Part shown: positions 1 through 8,542 of the stretch, in pieces
Layout: each line of letters starts with the position of its first letter
How positions within the stretch are numbered: the first letter of the stretch is position 1
Source of the DNA: SLNP01 sp964568875
Lineage (GTDB): Bacteria; Bacteroidota; Bacteroidia; Bacteroidales; VadinHA17
Reading direction: 5' to 3'
Length of the DNA stretch: 64,000 bases
Assembly: GCA_964568875.1 (NCBI GenBank)
Contig: CAZMSH010000020.1
Coordinates: 1 to 64,000, forward strand
Translations under genes and position numbers: made by a program
The notes under the pieces: model-generated
What the model was told of the DNA's origin: nothing
Seen by the model: only the letters and a program-made list of their open reading frames with translations
The model's database searches: none

Positions 1-2
1 GG

Positions 3-2316
3 GAGGTAACTTCGACACTTAACGGTCATCTCTGCACAGAGCTTACCAACGTAGTTTACATACAGGTCAACAACTTCGTGCCCGGTTCGATAGACGGAGA
101 GCAGACGATCTGCGAGGGCGACACCCCGGTGGCGTTCACCAGCGTCACTCCGACCGGCGACGGAGTGTTCACCTACCAGTGGCAGGAAAGTGTCAACGGC
201 ACCGTATTTACCGATATTATAGGAGCCACCAACGAAATCTACGCACCGGGACCGCTTACGGCAGACACCTGGTACAAGAGGATCGTGAAGTCGACAATAG
301 GCCTTAATGAGTGTATTAAGGAGACCAACATCATAAGGGTAACGGTTATTAACTTCTCACCCGGCTCGGTAGGCAGCGACCAGACAATATGTGAAGGCAC
401 GGCACCTGCCACCTTCACCAGTGTGGCACCTGTCGGAGACGGAACCTTTACCTTCCAGTGGCAGGAGAGCAGTGACGGTGTCAACTTTACTGACATCTTA
501 GGGGCTAACCTGGCTTCCTATACATCAGGAGCGCTGACAGCAGACACCTGGTTCAGGAGAGTGGTTACGGCCACGCTGAATGCAACAGGATGTTCGCAGA
601 TAACAAATGCAGTTAAGGTTACCATCAACAGCCTCACGGCAGGTATCAGCACTGCAGACCAGACGATTTGCGAAGGCGATGTTCCGGCTCCGCTGACAAG
701 CACACCACCCACGGGTACAGGCGTGCTTACCTACCAGTGGCAGAGCAGTATTGACGGTATCAACTTCTCAAATATTACCGGAGCGACATCTGACACCTAC
801 AATCCGCCGGCTCTTGTTGCCGACACCTGGTACAGGCTCTCGGTAACGTCAATGTTGAATGGCAACCAGTGTTCTGAGCTTACCAATATCGTTGCAATAA
901 CGGTAGTGAATTTCAATCCGGGTACCATTGGTTCCGACCAGACAATATGTGAGAACACGGCACCGGCACCGTTTACGAGCGTTGCGCCGTTTGGTGACGG
1001 CACCTATGCCTATCAGTGGCAGGAGAGTGCTGACGGAATCAACTTCAGTGATATTATCGGAGCTACCGGTGAGACATTTGCTGCGCCGTTACTTACTCAG
1101 GACAGGTGGTACAAGCGCATTGTTACGGCGACACTCAATTTAACCGATTGCGTGAAGGAGACCAACATTGTAAGGGTTACCGTTAACAATTTTGTACCTG
1201 GTTCTATTGCTTCTGACCAGACGATCTGCGAGAACACGGCTCCGGTTCCGCTTACAAGTGTAACACCGACGGGAGACGGATCGTTCAGCTACAAATGGTT
1301 TGTAAGTACTGACGGAGTAAACTTCGCCGAGATACCAGGCGCGATAAGTGAGACTTTCAGTCCGGGTACCCTGACTGACGACAGGTGGTACTACCGCGAG
1401 GTGACTTCTATGGTGAATGGGTTCACCTGTAGTGCTGAGACCAATGTGGTATGGATAGCCGTCAACAATCTTGATGCAGGGTCGATCGCAGGTGAGATCA
1501 CCATATGTGAGGGAGATACGCCTCCGGCGCTTACCAGCGTGGCGCCTGTTGCTGACGGCACGGTCACATACCAGTGGAAGAGCAGTACCGACGGTGTCAA
1601 CTACCTGAATATCGCCGGAGCGAATTCAGAGACTTATGCACCCGGTTCACTGACGCAGGATACCTGGTACATGCGTGAGGTTATATCGACCTTCAACGGT
1701 GTTCCGTGCAGCAAGCTTACCAATGCCGTTAAGATTACCGTCAACAATGTAACACCCGGAACCATTATAGCCGACCAGACCATTTGCAATGGTTCGACGC
1801 CGGTACCGTTCCAGAGTGTGGTTCACGGCATGGGTGACGGCACGATCACCTACCAGTGGCAGTCGAGCATCAATGGTGTGGACTTTACTGATATTTCCGG
1901 AGCCAATGCCATTGTTTATGCTTCGCCGCCGCTGACGGAGGATACCTGGTTCAGGCGTGTTACCTCATCGCTGCTTGACGGCGTTACATGTTCAGCAATC
2001 AGCAACGTGGTGCAGGTTACCGTGAATGAGGTTTACGGGGGTGTTATAGCTTCCGATCAGACAATATGCTACGGTACAATACCTGATCCTATTACCAGCA
2101 CTGATGACGGAAGCGGTACAGGTGTGGTGACATACCAGTGGCTGAGGAGCAATAACAACGTGATATTCAATACTATTCCTGGCGAGACCGGACCAACTTA
2201 CACTCCGGGCGCACTTATGGCCGAGACATATTACAAGAGGGTACTTGTAAGTGTGCAGAACGGTATTACCTGCACCGCCGAGAGTAATGTGATAACCATA
2301 TCAATCAATCCGCTGC
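3..2316 (+). repeat. Tandem ~279-bp repeats within the adhesin gene (8 units plus a partial)
   Basis: Units begin near 81, 360, 639, 918, 1197, 1476, 1755 and 2037, a period of about 279 bp (93 codons). A partial unit precedes position 81. Each encodes (P/A)G(S/T)I..DQTIC, then a YQWQ core and a C-terminal TN.V.VTVNN strand. Units differ in sequence, so this is a diverged tandem array, not an exact satellite. Confidence 0.9.
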
Positions 2317-5279
2317 CGATAGCTATTCTTTCCGGACTTGCAACCATATGTCCGGGAGAGACGGCTGTACTGAATGTCAACCTGCCTGTCGGACAGGCTC
2401 CGTTTGAGCTTGAGATCGAGAACCACGGAATTGTAAGTGATTACTACAGCGACGATGACATTATTGTCAATCCGCTTTCTACGACAACCTATAAACTACT
2501 TAGGGTAACCGATGTCTATGGTTGCGAAGTGCTTGATCCGTCATCGAACCTGATGGGAACGGCTACGGTATATGTGCGTGACCTTCCGGTTATTACCGAT
2601 GAACCATCAGATGCCACCATATGTGAGTATGGCATAGTGACCTTCAGCGTGATAGCCACCGGCGATGACCTTACCTATCAGTGGTTTGTAAATGACGGTA
2701 CCGGTCCTGTTGCCATTACTGATGGCGGCGTTTACTTTGGAGCACAGACATCGTCACTGATGCTGTTCGGACCGACAAGGCTGATGAACGGTTACACCTT
2801 CTACGCTGAGGTTTACGGCTGCGGAGCTACTGAGACATCTGCCGAGGTAACGCTGACGGTCAACCAGGTGCCGGAGATACTTGCACAGCCGAAAGATTCA
2901 ACGATATGTATGGACGATCCGGTATCGTTTACTGTTGATGCCACGGGCACAGGACTTGTATATGAGTGGCAGGTGAAGATAGGAGCGGCCAATTTTGTTC
3001 CTGTTATTGACGATGGCAATATCACCGGCTCTGCTACCTCGACACTGAGCATAGCGACTGTTCCCGGAGCATACAACAACTACATATTCAGGGTTAAGAT
3101 TAGCGGCGATTGCGGAGCTCCGGTATTTTCGAACTTCGCGTTCCTGAGGGTACAACTGCCTCCGGTTCCGTCACTGAATCCTCTTAACAGGTCTGTATGT
3201 GCCGATGGCGGTCCGGTTTACTTCGTGGCTAACGGCACGGGAGTGATTGACTCGATAAGATGGCAGGTATCGGCTGACGGGGTTGTCTGGAACGATATCT
3301 ATGACAACGAGATTTACAGCGGAACCACTTCACAGCAACTTGCGCTGGTGGGTGTGCCGGCAGGCTATGATGGGTATCAGTACAGGCTTGCGCTGAAGGC
3401 ATTCTGTACTACAACATATACCAGTGCAGCTACGCTAACCGTTAATCCGCTGCCGGTTGTTGACTTCACGGCTATTGATCCGGTCAATGTATGCGCCGGT
3501 GTTCCGAGGGTCCTTAACGGTAATCCTACCGGTGGATCAGGCGTTTACAACCAGCACCGATGGATGGGCGATATAGGTCCGCTAAGCTCGTTTACCGTAC
3601 AGAATCCGAGCTTCTACACGACGTTGGGAGGAGATTACGTGCTGGCTTACACTGTAACCGACAGTAACGGATGCCAGGGATCTGATACACTAACCGTAAG
3701 GGTTGAAGAGCCGTTTGCGATGTTTGTTCCGAGTGTGGTATCAGGTTGTACTGACCTTGAAGTGACCTTCGACAATAGTATGTCGACGGGTTACACTTCC
3801 ATATTCTGGGACTTTGGTGATGGTAATACTTCGATATCTGATAATCCGACCCACACCTTTGTGAATGGAACTACCGCACTGCAGTACTATGATGTGCTGA
3901 TGAGGATAACCTCGGCCAGCGGTTGCCAGGATTCGATGAGGATAGGGATTACGGTTTACCCACAGATGGATTCTGAGTTCACCCTTAGTGCCGATACTAT
4001 CTGTTCTGGTGAGACAGTTACTCTCCTTGCTGATCCGGGTGCGCTGCAATACTGGTGGGTATATGGTGATGGTGAAAACAAGTACGGACTGAATTTTGAC
4101 CAGCACCTGTTCCTCAACCTTACCGAGAATCCGGTTCCCTATACCATTTCGCTGACGACGACATCAATGTTCGGATGTGAGTCGACGACAACCCATGATA
4201 TAGTTGTTTACCCGACACCGAAGGCTGAGTTTACGGCATCGCCTCCATTGCAGACGTGGCCTGCAGCTTTGGTGAACTTTACCAACCTGACGAATTCAGG
4301 CACATGGAGTTACCTCTGGAGGTTTGGTGACGGCAACACCTCAACGGCGTACGAACCTTCGCATACCTATGGTGCTCCGGGCAACTATATGGTAACGCTG
4401 ATAGTATCGAACGACCGTTGTATCGACAGTGTCTCGCATCCTGTACAGATACTTCCGACACCGCCGATAGCGTCGTTTGATTATATTGAATCTGATTGCG
4501 GTCCGTTGACAGTGACACTGAGCAACACCTCGCAGTATGCCACGACGTATTTGTGGGACTTCGGTGATGGCGGGGCTTCTACGGCAGCCAATCCTACCTA
4601 TACCTGGACGGTAGCAGGTACGTACAGGGTGACGCTGATAGCTTACGGCCCCGGCGGACAGTCAGTATACGACCAGATAATAGAGGTATACCAGACACCT
4701 GTGGCTTACTTCCAGTTTACTCCTGAGAAGGTATATGTTAACGACGAGAGGGTCAGATTCTTCAACCTGAGCCAGTATGCCGAAAGCTATATCTGGCACT
4801 TTGGTGACGGTGACACATCGCATGCGAAGGATCCGTTCCACAAGTACCTGGTGAAGGGTCTCTTCGACGTTACCCTGCATGCTTACAAGTTCTACACAAC
4901 CCAGTCGGGAGCAGTGAAGGCGTGTGTGGGCAGTTATACAGCCTCACCGGGTGTACTTGTTGAGCCTGCCGGAGTGATAAGGTTTGCCACGGCGTTCATA
5001 CCGAACAAGACCGGTCCGCAGCCCGATGCCATTCCGACACCGTCAACGATAGACCAGTTCTTCTTCCCGCCGGTAACAGAGCAGGTTGACAAGTACAAGC
5101 TGCAGATATTCAACAGGTGGGGTGTGCTGATCTTCCAGAGCGATGACATCATGAAGGGATGGGATGGCTACTACAAGGGCAAGCTGGTGAAACAGGGTGT
5201 CTATGTATGGCTTGTGGAAGGCAAGTATTCCAACGGTAAGCCGTTCAGGATGTCAGGGGATGTGACGGTGTTGCATTAG
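3..5279 (+). CDS. Giant T9SS-exported repeat/PKD adhesin, 5' end outside window
   Basis: The frame is open from the first bases of the window. The residues before position 78 match the end of a repeat unit, so the GTG at 78 is internal and the true start lies upstream. Visible order: eight Ig-like units of about 93 residues, each opening near a DQTICEG-like motif and carrying a TYQWQ-like core (to about 2316). Then divergent Ig-like units (TIC...F.V...G..L.YQW pattern), then four or five PKD domains with WxFGDG cores (near 3806, 4051, 4312, 4549, 4789). The last ~95 residues (from about 4986) have the NRWG...GWDGYYKG...GVYVW pattern of the type B (CHU_C/gliding-type) T9SS sorting domain. It is inferred to be exported across the outer membrane and attached or released as an adhesin or matrix protein. 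Ligand unknown. Confidence 0.9.
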   Translation, partial: EVTSTLNGHLCTELTNVVYIQVNNFVPGSIDGEQTICEGDTPVAFTSVTPTGDGVFTYQWQESVNGTVFTDIIGATNEIYAPGPLTADTWYKRIVKSTIGLNECIKETNIIRVTVINFSPGSVGSDQTICEGTAPATFTSVAPVGDGTFTFQWQESSDGVNFTDILGANLASYTSGALTADTWFRRVVTATLNATGCSQITNAVKVTINSLTAGISTADQTICEGDVPAPLTSTPPTGTGVLTYQWQSSIDGINFSNITGATSDTYNPPALVADTWYRLSVTSMLNGNQCSELTNIVAITVVNFNPGTIGSDQTICENTAPAPFTSVAPFGDGTYAYQWQESADGINFSDIIGATGETFAAPLLTQDRWYKRIVTATLNLTDCVKETNIVRVTVNNFVPGSIASDQTICENTAPVPLTSVTPTGDGSFSYKWFVSTDGVNFAEIPGAISETFSPGTLTDDRWYYREVTSMVNGFTCSAETNVVWIAVNNLDAGSIAGEITICEGDTPPALTSVAPVADGTVTYQWKSSTDGVNYLNIAGANSETYAPGSLTQDTWYMREVISTFNGVPCSKLTNAVKITVNNVTPGTIIADQTICNGSTPVPFQSVVHGMGDGTITYQWQSSINGVDFTDISGANAIVYASPPLTEDTWFRRVTSSLLDGVTCSAISNVVQVTVNEVYGGVIASDQTICYGTIPDPITSTDDGSGTGVVTYQWLRSNNNVIFNTIPGETGPTYTPGALMAETYYKRVLVSVQNGITCTAESNVITISINPLPIAILSGLATICPGETAVLNVNLPVGQAPFELEIENHGIVSDYYSDDDIIVNPLSTTTYKLLRVTDVYGCEVLDPSSNLMGTATVYVRDLPVITDEPSDATICEYGIVTFSVIATGDDLTYQWFVNDGTGPVAITDGGVYFGAQTSSLMLFGPTRLMNGYTFYAEVYGCGATETSAEVTLTVNQVPEILAQPKDSTICMDDPVSFTVDATGTGLVYEWQVKIGAANFVPVIDDGNITGSATSTLSIATVPGAYNNYIFRVKISGDCGAPVFSNFAFLRVQLPPVPSLNPLNRSVCADGGPVYFVANGTGVIDSIRWQVSADGVVWNDIYDNEIYSGTTSQQLALVGVPAGYDGYQYRLALKAFCTTTYTSAATLTVNPLPVVDFTAIDPVNVCAGVPRVLNGNPTGGSGVYNQHRWMGDIGPLSSFTVQNPSFYTTLGGDYVLAYTVTDSNGCQGSDTLTVRVEEPFAMFVPSVVSGCTDLEVTFDNSMSTGYTSIFWDFGDGNTSISDNPTHTFVNGTTALQYYDVLMRITSASGCQDSMRIGITVYPQMDSEFTLSADTICSGETVTLLADPGALQYWWVYGDGENKYGLNFDQHLFLNLTENPVPYTISLTTTSMFGCESTTTHDIVVYPTPKAEFTASPPLQTWPAALVNFTNLTNSGTWSYLWRFGDGNTSTAYEPSHTYGAPGNYMVTLIVSNDRCIDSVSHPVQILPTPPIASFDYIESDCGPLTVTLSNTSQYATTYLWDFGDGGASTAANPTYTWTVAGTYRVTLIAYGPGGQSVYDQIIEVYQTPVAYFQFTPEKVYVNDERVRFFNLSQYAESYIWHFGDGDTSHAKDPFHKYLVKGLFDVTLHAYKFYTTQSGAVKACVGSYTASPGVLVEPAGVIRFATAFIPNKTGPQPDAIPTPSTIDQFFFPPVTEQVDKYKLQIFNRWGVLIFQSDDIMKGWDGYYKGKLVKQGVYVWLVEGKYSNGKPFRMSGDVTVLH

Positions 5280-5280
5280 G

Positions 5281-5318
5281 AAGGCGTAATGACATAGTGA
5301 CGTAATGGCATAATGACC
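5281..5318. repeat. Left inverted short-repeat cluster of four-helix-bundle element 1
   Basis: Degenerate copies of a (C/T)ATAGTGAC-like unit begin two bases after the adhesin stop codon. The 11-mer GACATAGTGAC at 5291-5301 recurs in reverse complement at 5917-5927, on the other side of the four-helix-bundle gene. Confidence 0.7.
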
Positions 5319-5349
5319 TTTATGGGTTAGACCATAGATAGAAGAAAAG

Positions 5350-5376
5350 CCCTGCTTGTAAGAGCAGGGTTTTTTT
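5350..5376 (+). terminator. Rho-independent terminator
   Basis: Seven-base-pair stem CCCTGCT / AGCAGGG with a six-base loop, followed by seven T. It lies about 70 bp after the adhesin stop and would terminate rightward transcription from that gene. Confidence 0.8.
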
Positions 5377-5415
5377 ATTGGCCTTGTGGCTTAGTGGCCT
5401 AGACATAGAGATAGT

Positions 5416-5781
5416 TTATAGGCAGGATGGTTTAAGTCTTGTTTTAATGAGTTTAGTAAGGGCTATTGACAGATATCGGCAATCGCTCACAAGTGATTGA
5501 GCTGATTCGGCCGAGATGTATCCTATTTCTTCTCCTATGGAAAGGAGTGTCATCAGTTCTGCCGAAGAACCCCGGGCAATATAGAAATGCCTTACAGATT
5601 GCTTGTCAGAGCCAAGTTGTTCTCCCTCGGCTATATTAACCGGAATACTTACTGCTGCTCTTTGAATCTGGTCTCTGAAACCAAAATCTTTACTAAATGG
5701 CTTTTCAGCGGTTAGTTTGTAAATATTCACAGCGATTTTTTTGGCATTTTGCCAAACGATGAGTTTGTTGTAATCTCCCAT
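5416..5781 (-). CDS. Four-helix-bundle protein (S23/IVP-like family)
   Basis: A 121-residue protein of the four-helix-bundle family (TIGR02436, related to proteins encoded in 23S rRNA intervening sequences and to Avd of diversity-generating retroelements). Diagnostic pieces are the N-terminal LIVWQNAKKIA helix, the FGFRDQIQRAAVSIPVNIAEG segment and the RHFYIARGSSAEL helix. Length is normal for the family. Molecular role is unknown; members are thought to form pentameric basic bundles. It stands alone, convergent with the adhesin, and is bracketed by inverted short-repeat clusters at 5281-5318 and 5911-5948. That suggests a discrete element, not part of an operon. A second member is at 52918-53289. 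Confidence 0.9.
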   Translation of the reverse strand: MGDYNKLIVWQNAKKIAVNIYKLTAEKPFSKDFGFRDQIQRAAVSIPVNIAEGEQLGSDKQSVRHFYIARGSSAELMTLLSIGEEIGYISAESAQSLVSDCRYLSIALTKLIKTRLKPSCL

Positions 5782-5910
5782 TTTGCAGCTATTTTGATAA
5801 TATTACATATTCCCACAATGGTAAAATTATTGAATATTCCTGAAACATGCTCTACCAATCGGAGAATACTATTAATTCTCCAACAGAAATGAAGACACCA
5901 CCATATGCCC

Positions 5911-5948
5911 CGCTATGTCACTATGTCACTATGACGCTATGCCTACGG
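5911..5948. repeat. Right inverted short-repeat cluster of four-helix-bundle element 1
   Basis: Overlapping copies of CTATGTCA-type units, reverse complementary to the cluster at 5281-5318 (shared perfect 11-mer, 5917-5927 versus 5291-5301). Between this cluster and the gene (5782-5910) I see only AT-rich DNA. Confidence 0.7.
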
Positions 5949-5958
5949 TCTTTTTTAT

Positions 5959-6019
5959 GATCCCCAGGGGGGATCGATATTCATAGGACCGGCATAACCC
6001 CACTACTTTTATCGCCGCC
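5959..6019 (+). repeat. REP-like palindromic repeat, copy A
   Basis: Palindrome GATCCCC..GGGGATC followed by the family-conserved ATATTCATAG, a C-rich tract and a CTTTTATCGCCGCC tail. It lies just upstream of the nucleotidyltransferase module, in the same orientation as copy B at its end. Confidence 0.75.
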
Positions 6020-6051
6020 AAAAATATGTGTCAGTATAATTGCATTTTTTA

Positions 6052-6059
6052 TATCTTTG
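6052..6059 (+). promoter_or_regulatory. Candidate Bacteroidetes -7 box (TATCTTTG)
   Basis: Perfect match to TAnnTTTG, 28 bp before the GTG start at 6087. The -33 element is not clear, so only the -7 half is supported. Confidence 0.5.
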
Positions 6060-6086
6060 TTTTTCAGGTTGTTTTAACATAATAAG

Positions 6087-6383
6087 GTGAAAAGAGAGAG
6101 TTTACTCAAAAGAATAGTTTGGGATTACAATATCTCGGAAAAAGATATTGAGGCTGTACTCAAAGGACGGGCTGAGAAGGCAGGACACTATACAAGGAGT
6201 ATGTTGTTTCTTAAGATACTTGAGACTTATCCATGGTTCACAGTCTTAAAACTTTTTTCACCCGAGGAGATCAAAGATCTTCTTACAGACGATCTGTTGA
6301 AAAAAATGCGCTCACCCGCTTTAAGAAAGAAATATGAATTCATCAGGCAACGATTACAGAAAGTTATACCAGTTGCAGGATAA
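6087..6383 (+). CDS. Small protein paired with AbiEii nucleotidyltransferase, putative antitoxin
   Basis: A 98-residue charged, helical protein starting at GTG (6087) behind a TAAGG-type A/G-rich leader. It resembles the small proteins (DUF6922-like, from memory) that precede AbiEii nucleotidyltransferases in Bacteroidetes. No enzymatic motif is visible. The LFSPEEIKDLLTDDLLKKM stretch followed by a basic LRKKYEFIRQRL helix suits a DNA- or protein-binding role. Its 3' end overlaps the next gene by 50 bp, which implies translational coupling. An antitoxin role is inferred from position only. A typical AbiEi winged-helix protein is not present. Confidence 0.7.
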   Translation: MKRESLLKRIVWDYNISEKDIEAVLKGRAEKAGHYTRSMLFLKILETYPWFTVLKLFSPEEIKDLLTDDLLKKMRSPALRKKYEFIRQRLQKVIPVAG

Positions 6384-7059
6384 TTTTCTTTCCTGGTGGA
6401 AGGAACAGAATTTACCGCTTTATCTTACAGGAGGTACAGCCTTGGGAAGGTTCTATCTGCATCACAGGTCAAGTGATGATCTTGATTTTTTTACAAATGC
6501 TGATCCGGAATTTGGCAGGCATGTTAAAGATCTATATAAGAGGATCGACACAGTATTTAGAATAGATAAAGAGCAGACTCTTATTGCTGAGGACTTTACC
6601 AGGTTCTTTGTAGTAATGGATGATATATCACTTAAGGTTGAAATGGTAAATGATGTTCATTATCGTTGCGGAGAGCCTTTGAAGTACAGGTACGGGCTTA
6701 TTGATACCCCTTCGAATATATTGGCGAACAAGCTTTCAGCGATTTGCGGCCGTGATGAACCGAAGGATGTGTTTGACATTGTTCATTTAGCCCTGAATTA
6801 TTCATTTAACTGGCGGGAGATATTCTCGCACACCAGGCAAAAGGCTGTTATTAATGAGATAGATGTAATTCAAAGATTACATGACTTTTCAACAGAGTTA
6901 TTTTCAAATGTCAGATGGATTACTGAACCAGTTAATATTGAGGCTATTACATTGCTTGTTCGTCAGGTTTCAGATGATTTTCTCCTTGGTAAAGATAACA
7001 GTCTGGGCTTGGATAAGGATAGTCTTTTTTCGATCCCCGGCGGGGATCGATATTCATAG
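6334..7059 (+). CDS. AbiEii/AbiGii-type nucleotidyltransferase, putative toxin
   Basis: A 241-residue member of the AbiEii family (DNA polymerase beta-like nucleotidyltransferases, toxins of type IV toxin-antitoxin systems). The active-site signature is visible: LTGGTALGRFYL (GG-T at 33-35) followed by DDLDFF with the D-x-D pair at 49-51. The partner metal-site strand is likely in the SLKVEMV region, and the later CGRDEPKDVFDIVHL segment is typical of the family. It overlaps the upstream small gene by 50 bp. The last nine or ten codons and the stop are supplied by REP-like copy B (7031-7090), so the original C-terminus may have been replaced. Copies A and B flank the two-gene module as direct repeats. 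Confidence 0.85.
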   Translation: MNSSGNDYRKLYQLQDNFLSWWKEQNLPLYLTGGTALGRFYLHHRSSDDLDFFTNADPEFGRHVKDLYKRIDTVFRIDKEQTLIAEDFTRFFVVMDDISLKVEMVNDVHYRCGEPLKYRYGLIDTPSNILANKLSAICGRDEPKDVFDIVHLALNYSFNWREIFSHTRQKAVINEIDVIQRLHDFSTELFSNVRWITEPVNIEAITLLVRQVSDDFLLGKDNSLGLDKDSLFSIPGGDRYS

Positions 7060-7090
7060 CACCGGGAGATCCCCCAATCCTTTGCGCCGT
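7031..7090 (+). repeat. REP-like palindromic repeat, copy B, overlaps the AbiEii 3' end
   Basis: Near-perfect palindrome CGATCCCC..GGGGATCG followed by ATATTCATAGCACCG, a C tract and a CTTTGCGCCG tail. It supplies the last AbiEii residues (IPGGDRYS) and the TAG stop at 7057-7059. Confidence 0.8.
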
Positions 7091-7110
7091 AAAAAAACTT
7101 GAAAATCTTG

Positions 7111-7122
7111 CGACGCGCTGCG
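7111..7122 (+). repeat. 12-bp direct repeat, left copy, flanking the AAA ATPase gene
   Basis: CGACGCGCTGCG occurs here and again at 8445-8456, just after the ATPase stop. Both copies are followed within a few bases by TCCGTA. This could be an insertion footprint or a local repeat. Confidence 0.5.
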
Positions 7123-7190
7123 ACAAAAAATCCGTATGATTTTGTTTGGTTGCTAAAGAGTTTAAGATGAACAGATGAATATTAGCATAA

Positions 7191-7242
7191 ATGTTGTGCA
7201 TATACAACATAATATTCCTATATTTGTTGTGTTAAAACAACA
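7191..7242 (+). promoter_or_regulatory. Promoter with two palindromic operators
   Basis: Two inverted repeats of the form TGTTGT-N6-ACAACA lie at 7191-7210 and 7225-7242, with centres 33 bp apart (about three helical turns). A perfect -7 box TATATTTG sits at 7219-7226 between and overlapping them. A weak TTG lies about 22 bp upstream inside the first palindrome. The arrangement suggests repression of the ATPase gene starting at 7246. Confidence 0.65.
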
Positions 7243-7245
7243 TCT

Positions 7246-8442
7246 ATGATTGAGTTTATTCGATATTCCCATTCCCGGATCACCGATACCAGCCTTGATT
7301 TTTCAAGGTCGATGATGAAGGAAATTGACTGGAGCCACAGGTTGATCGGCATTACTGGTTCACGTGGCACCGGTAAGACTACGCTGATGCTGCAGCACTT
7401 GAAAAAAAACTTTGGCGTTAGTGAATCAGCATTATACCTTTCACTGGATAATATATATTTCCTGAAGACTAATCTAGTAGACATAGCCGAAGATTTTTAC
7501 AATAACGGCGGGCGTTTCCTCTTTCTTGATGAGGTACACCGCTATCCTTCCTGGTCTATAGAAATCAAAAACATCTATGACACCTTCAGGGACCTCAATA
7601 TTGTGTTCTCCGGGTCATCTGCTTTGCAGATACATAAAGCCGAAGCCGACCTGAGCAGGAGGACGGCCATTTACAACCTGCAGGTAATGTCGTTCAGAGA
7701 ATACCTGGCTTTGTCGGAAGGATTGGTTTTTCCGACTTATAAATTGAATGATATTTTACAAAACCATCAGGAAATTGCCTCAGAACTGGCAAGAAAATTC
7801 CAGCCTTTACCCATGTTCAGTAAATACCTGCAAGGGGGTACCTATCCCTTTTTCATTGAATCACAAGCAAAATTTCCGGAAAGGCTTCTCAGTACCGTTC
7901 ACGTTATCCTTGAAACCGATATCCCTGCCGTTGAGAAGATTACCTATTCCAGCATTGTCAGCCTGAAAAGGATACTTGCATTTATTGCCGAAAGCGTGCC
8001 ATATAAACCAAACATTTCAGAATTAAGCCGTAAAGCGGGTGTTTCAAGGGATGTCCTTCTGAGGTTGATAAGCCTTCTGGAGCGGTCCGGCATACTCAGG
8101 CTTCTTCGGCAGGATTCATCACACACAGGCTATTTGACAAAGCCTGAAAAAATATACCTGGACAACACAGCTCTTTTATATGCACTTTCTCCCGGGAAGG
8201 TTCCTGAAAAAGGAACCTTGCGGGAAACATTCTTTGCCAGTCAGCTTACAGCCAACCATAATGTTACCATTCCAGAGGAAGGTGACTTTTTCGTGAACAA
8301 TGAAATTCTGTTTGAAATCGGAGGAAAAAACAAAACAACAAAACAGGTAAAGCATTCGGGCCATGCATTTATCGCGGCCGATGATACTGTAACAGGATAC
8401 AGGAATATAGTACCTCTCTGGCTGTTTGGGTTTATGTACTGA
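7246..8442 (+). CDS. AAA family ATPase with DUF4143-type C-terminus
   Basis: A 398-residue protein of the AAA_14/DUF4143 family, widespread in Bacteroidetes and Archaea. Walker A is GSRGTGKTT (38-46), Walker B is FLFLDEVHRYP (from 91), and a sensor-like VFSGSSALQI follows. A winged-helix-like segment (ISELSRKAGVSRDVLLRLISLLERSGILRLL) lies at about 262-292, before the C-terminal DUF4143 region, which includes a degenerate nuclease-like EIGGKNKTTKQ stretch. Biological role is unknown. It is monocistronic, has its own double-palindrome promoter, and is bracketed by 12-bp direct repeats. Confidence 0.85.
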   Translation: MIEFIRYSHSRITDTSLDFSRSMMKEIDWSHRLIGITGSRGTGKTTLMLQHLKKNFGVSESALYLSLDNIYFLKTNLVDIAEDFYNNGGRFLFLDEVHRYPSWSIEIKNIYDTFRDLNIVFSGSSALQIHKAEADLSRRTAIYNLQVMSFREYLALSEGLVFPTYKLNDILQNHQEIASELARKFQPLPMFSKYLQGGTYPFFIESQAKFPERLLSTVHVILETDIPAVEKITYSSIVSLKRILAFIAESVPYKPNISELSRKAGVSRDVLLRLISLLERSGILRLLRQDSSHTGYLTKPEKIYLDNTALLYALSPGKVPEKGTLRETFFASQLTANHNVTIPEEGDFFVNNEILFEIGGKNKTTKQVKHSGHAFIAADDTVTGYRNIVPLWLFGFMY

Positions 8443-8444
8443 CA

Positions 8445-8456
8445 CGACGCGCTGCG
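8445..8456 (+). repeat. 12-bp direct repeat, right copy
   Basis: Second copy of CGACGCGCTGCG, three bases after the ATPase stop codon. It matches 7111-7122. Confidence 0.5.
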
Positions 8457-8473
8457 CAGTCCGTACCTTTTAA

Positions 8474-8507
8474 AATAAAAAAACCGGCCACAATGCAGCC
8501 GGTTTTT
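8474..8507. terminator. Bidirectional terminator
   Basis: Eight-base-pair stem AAACCGGC / GCCGGTTT (8481-8488 and 8498-8505) with a nine-base loop, flanked by an A run on the left and a T run on the right. It can end both the rightward ATPase transcript and the leftward peroxiredoxin transcript. Confidence 0.8.
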
Positions 8508-8542
8508 ATTTTTAGGGGGTACAACCCCCGGCCCTGAAATTA

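Noticed and set aside
3..2316. Regular repeats considered as a CRISPR array
   Set aside because: Units are 279 bp, diverged and coding throughout; no short identical repeats with unique spacers.
5416..5781. Diversity-generating retroelement suggested by the Avd-like fold
   Set aside because: No reverse transcriptase, template repeat or variable repeat is visible in the window.
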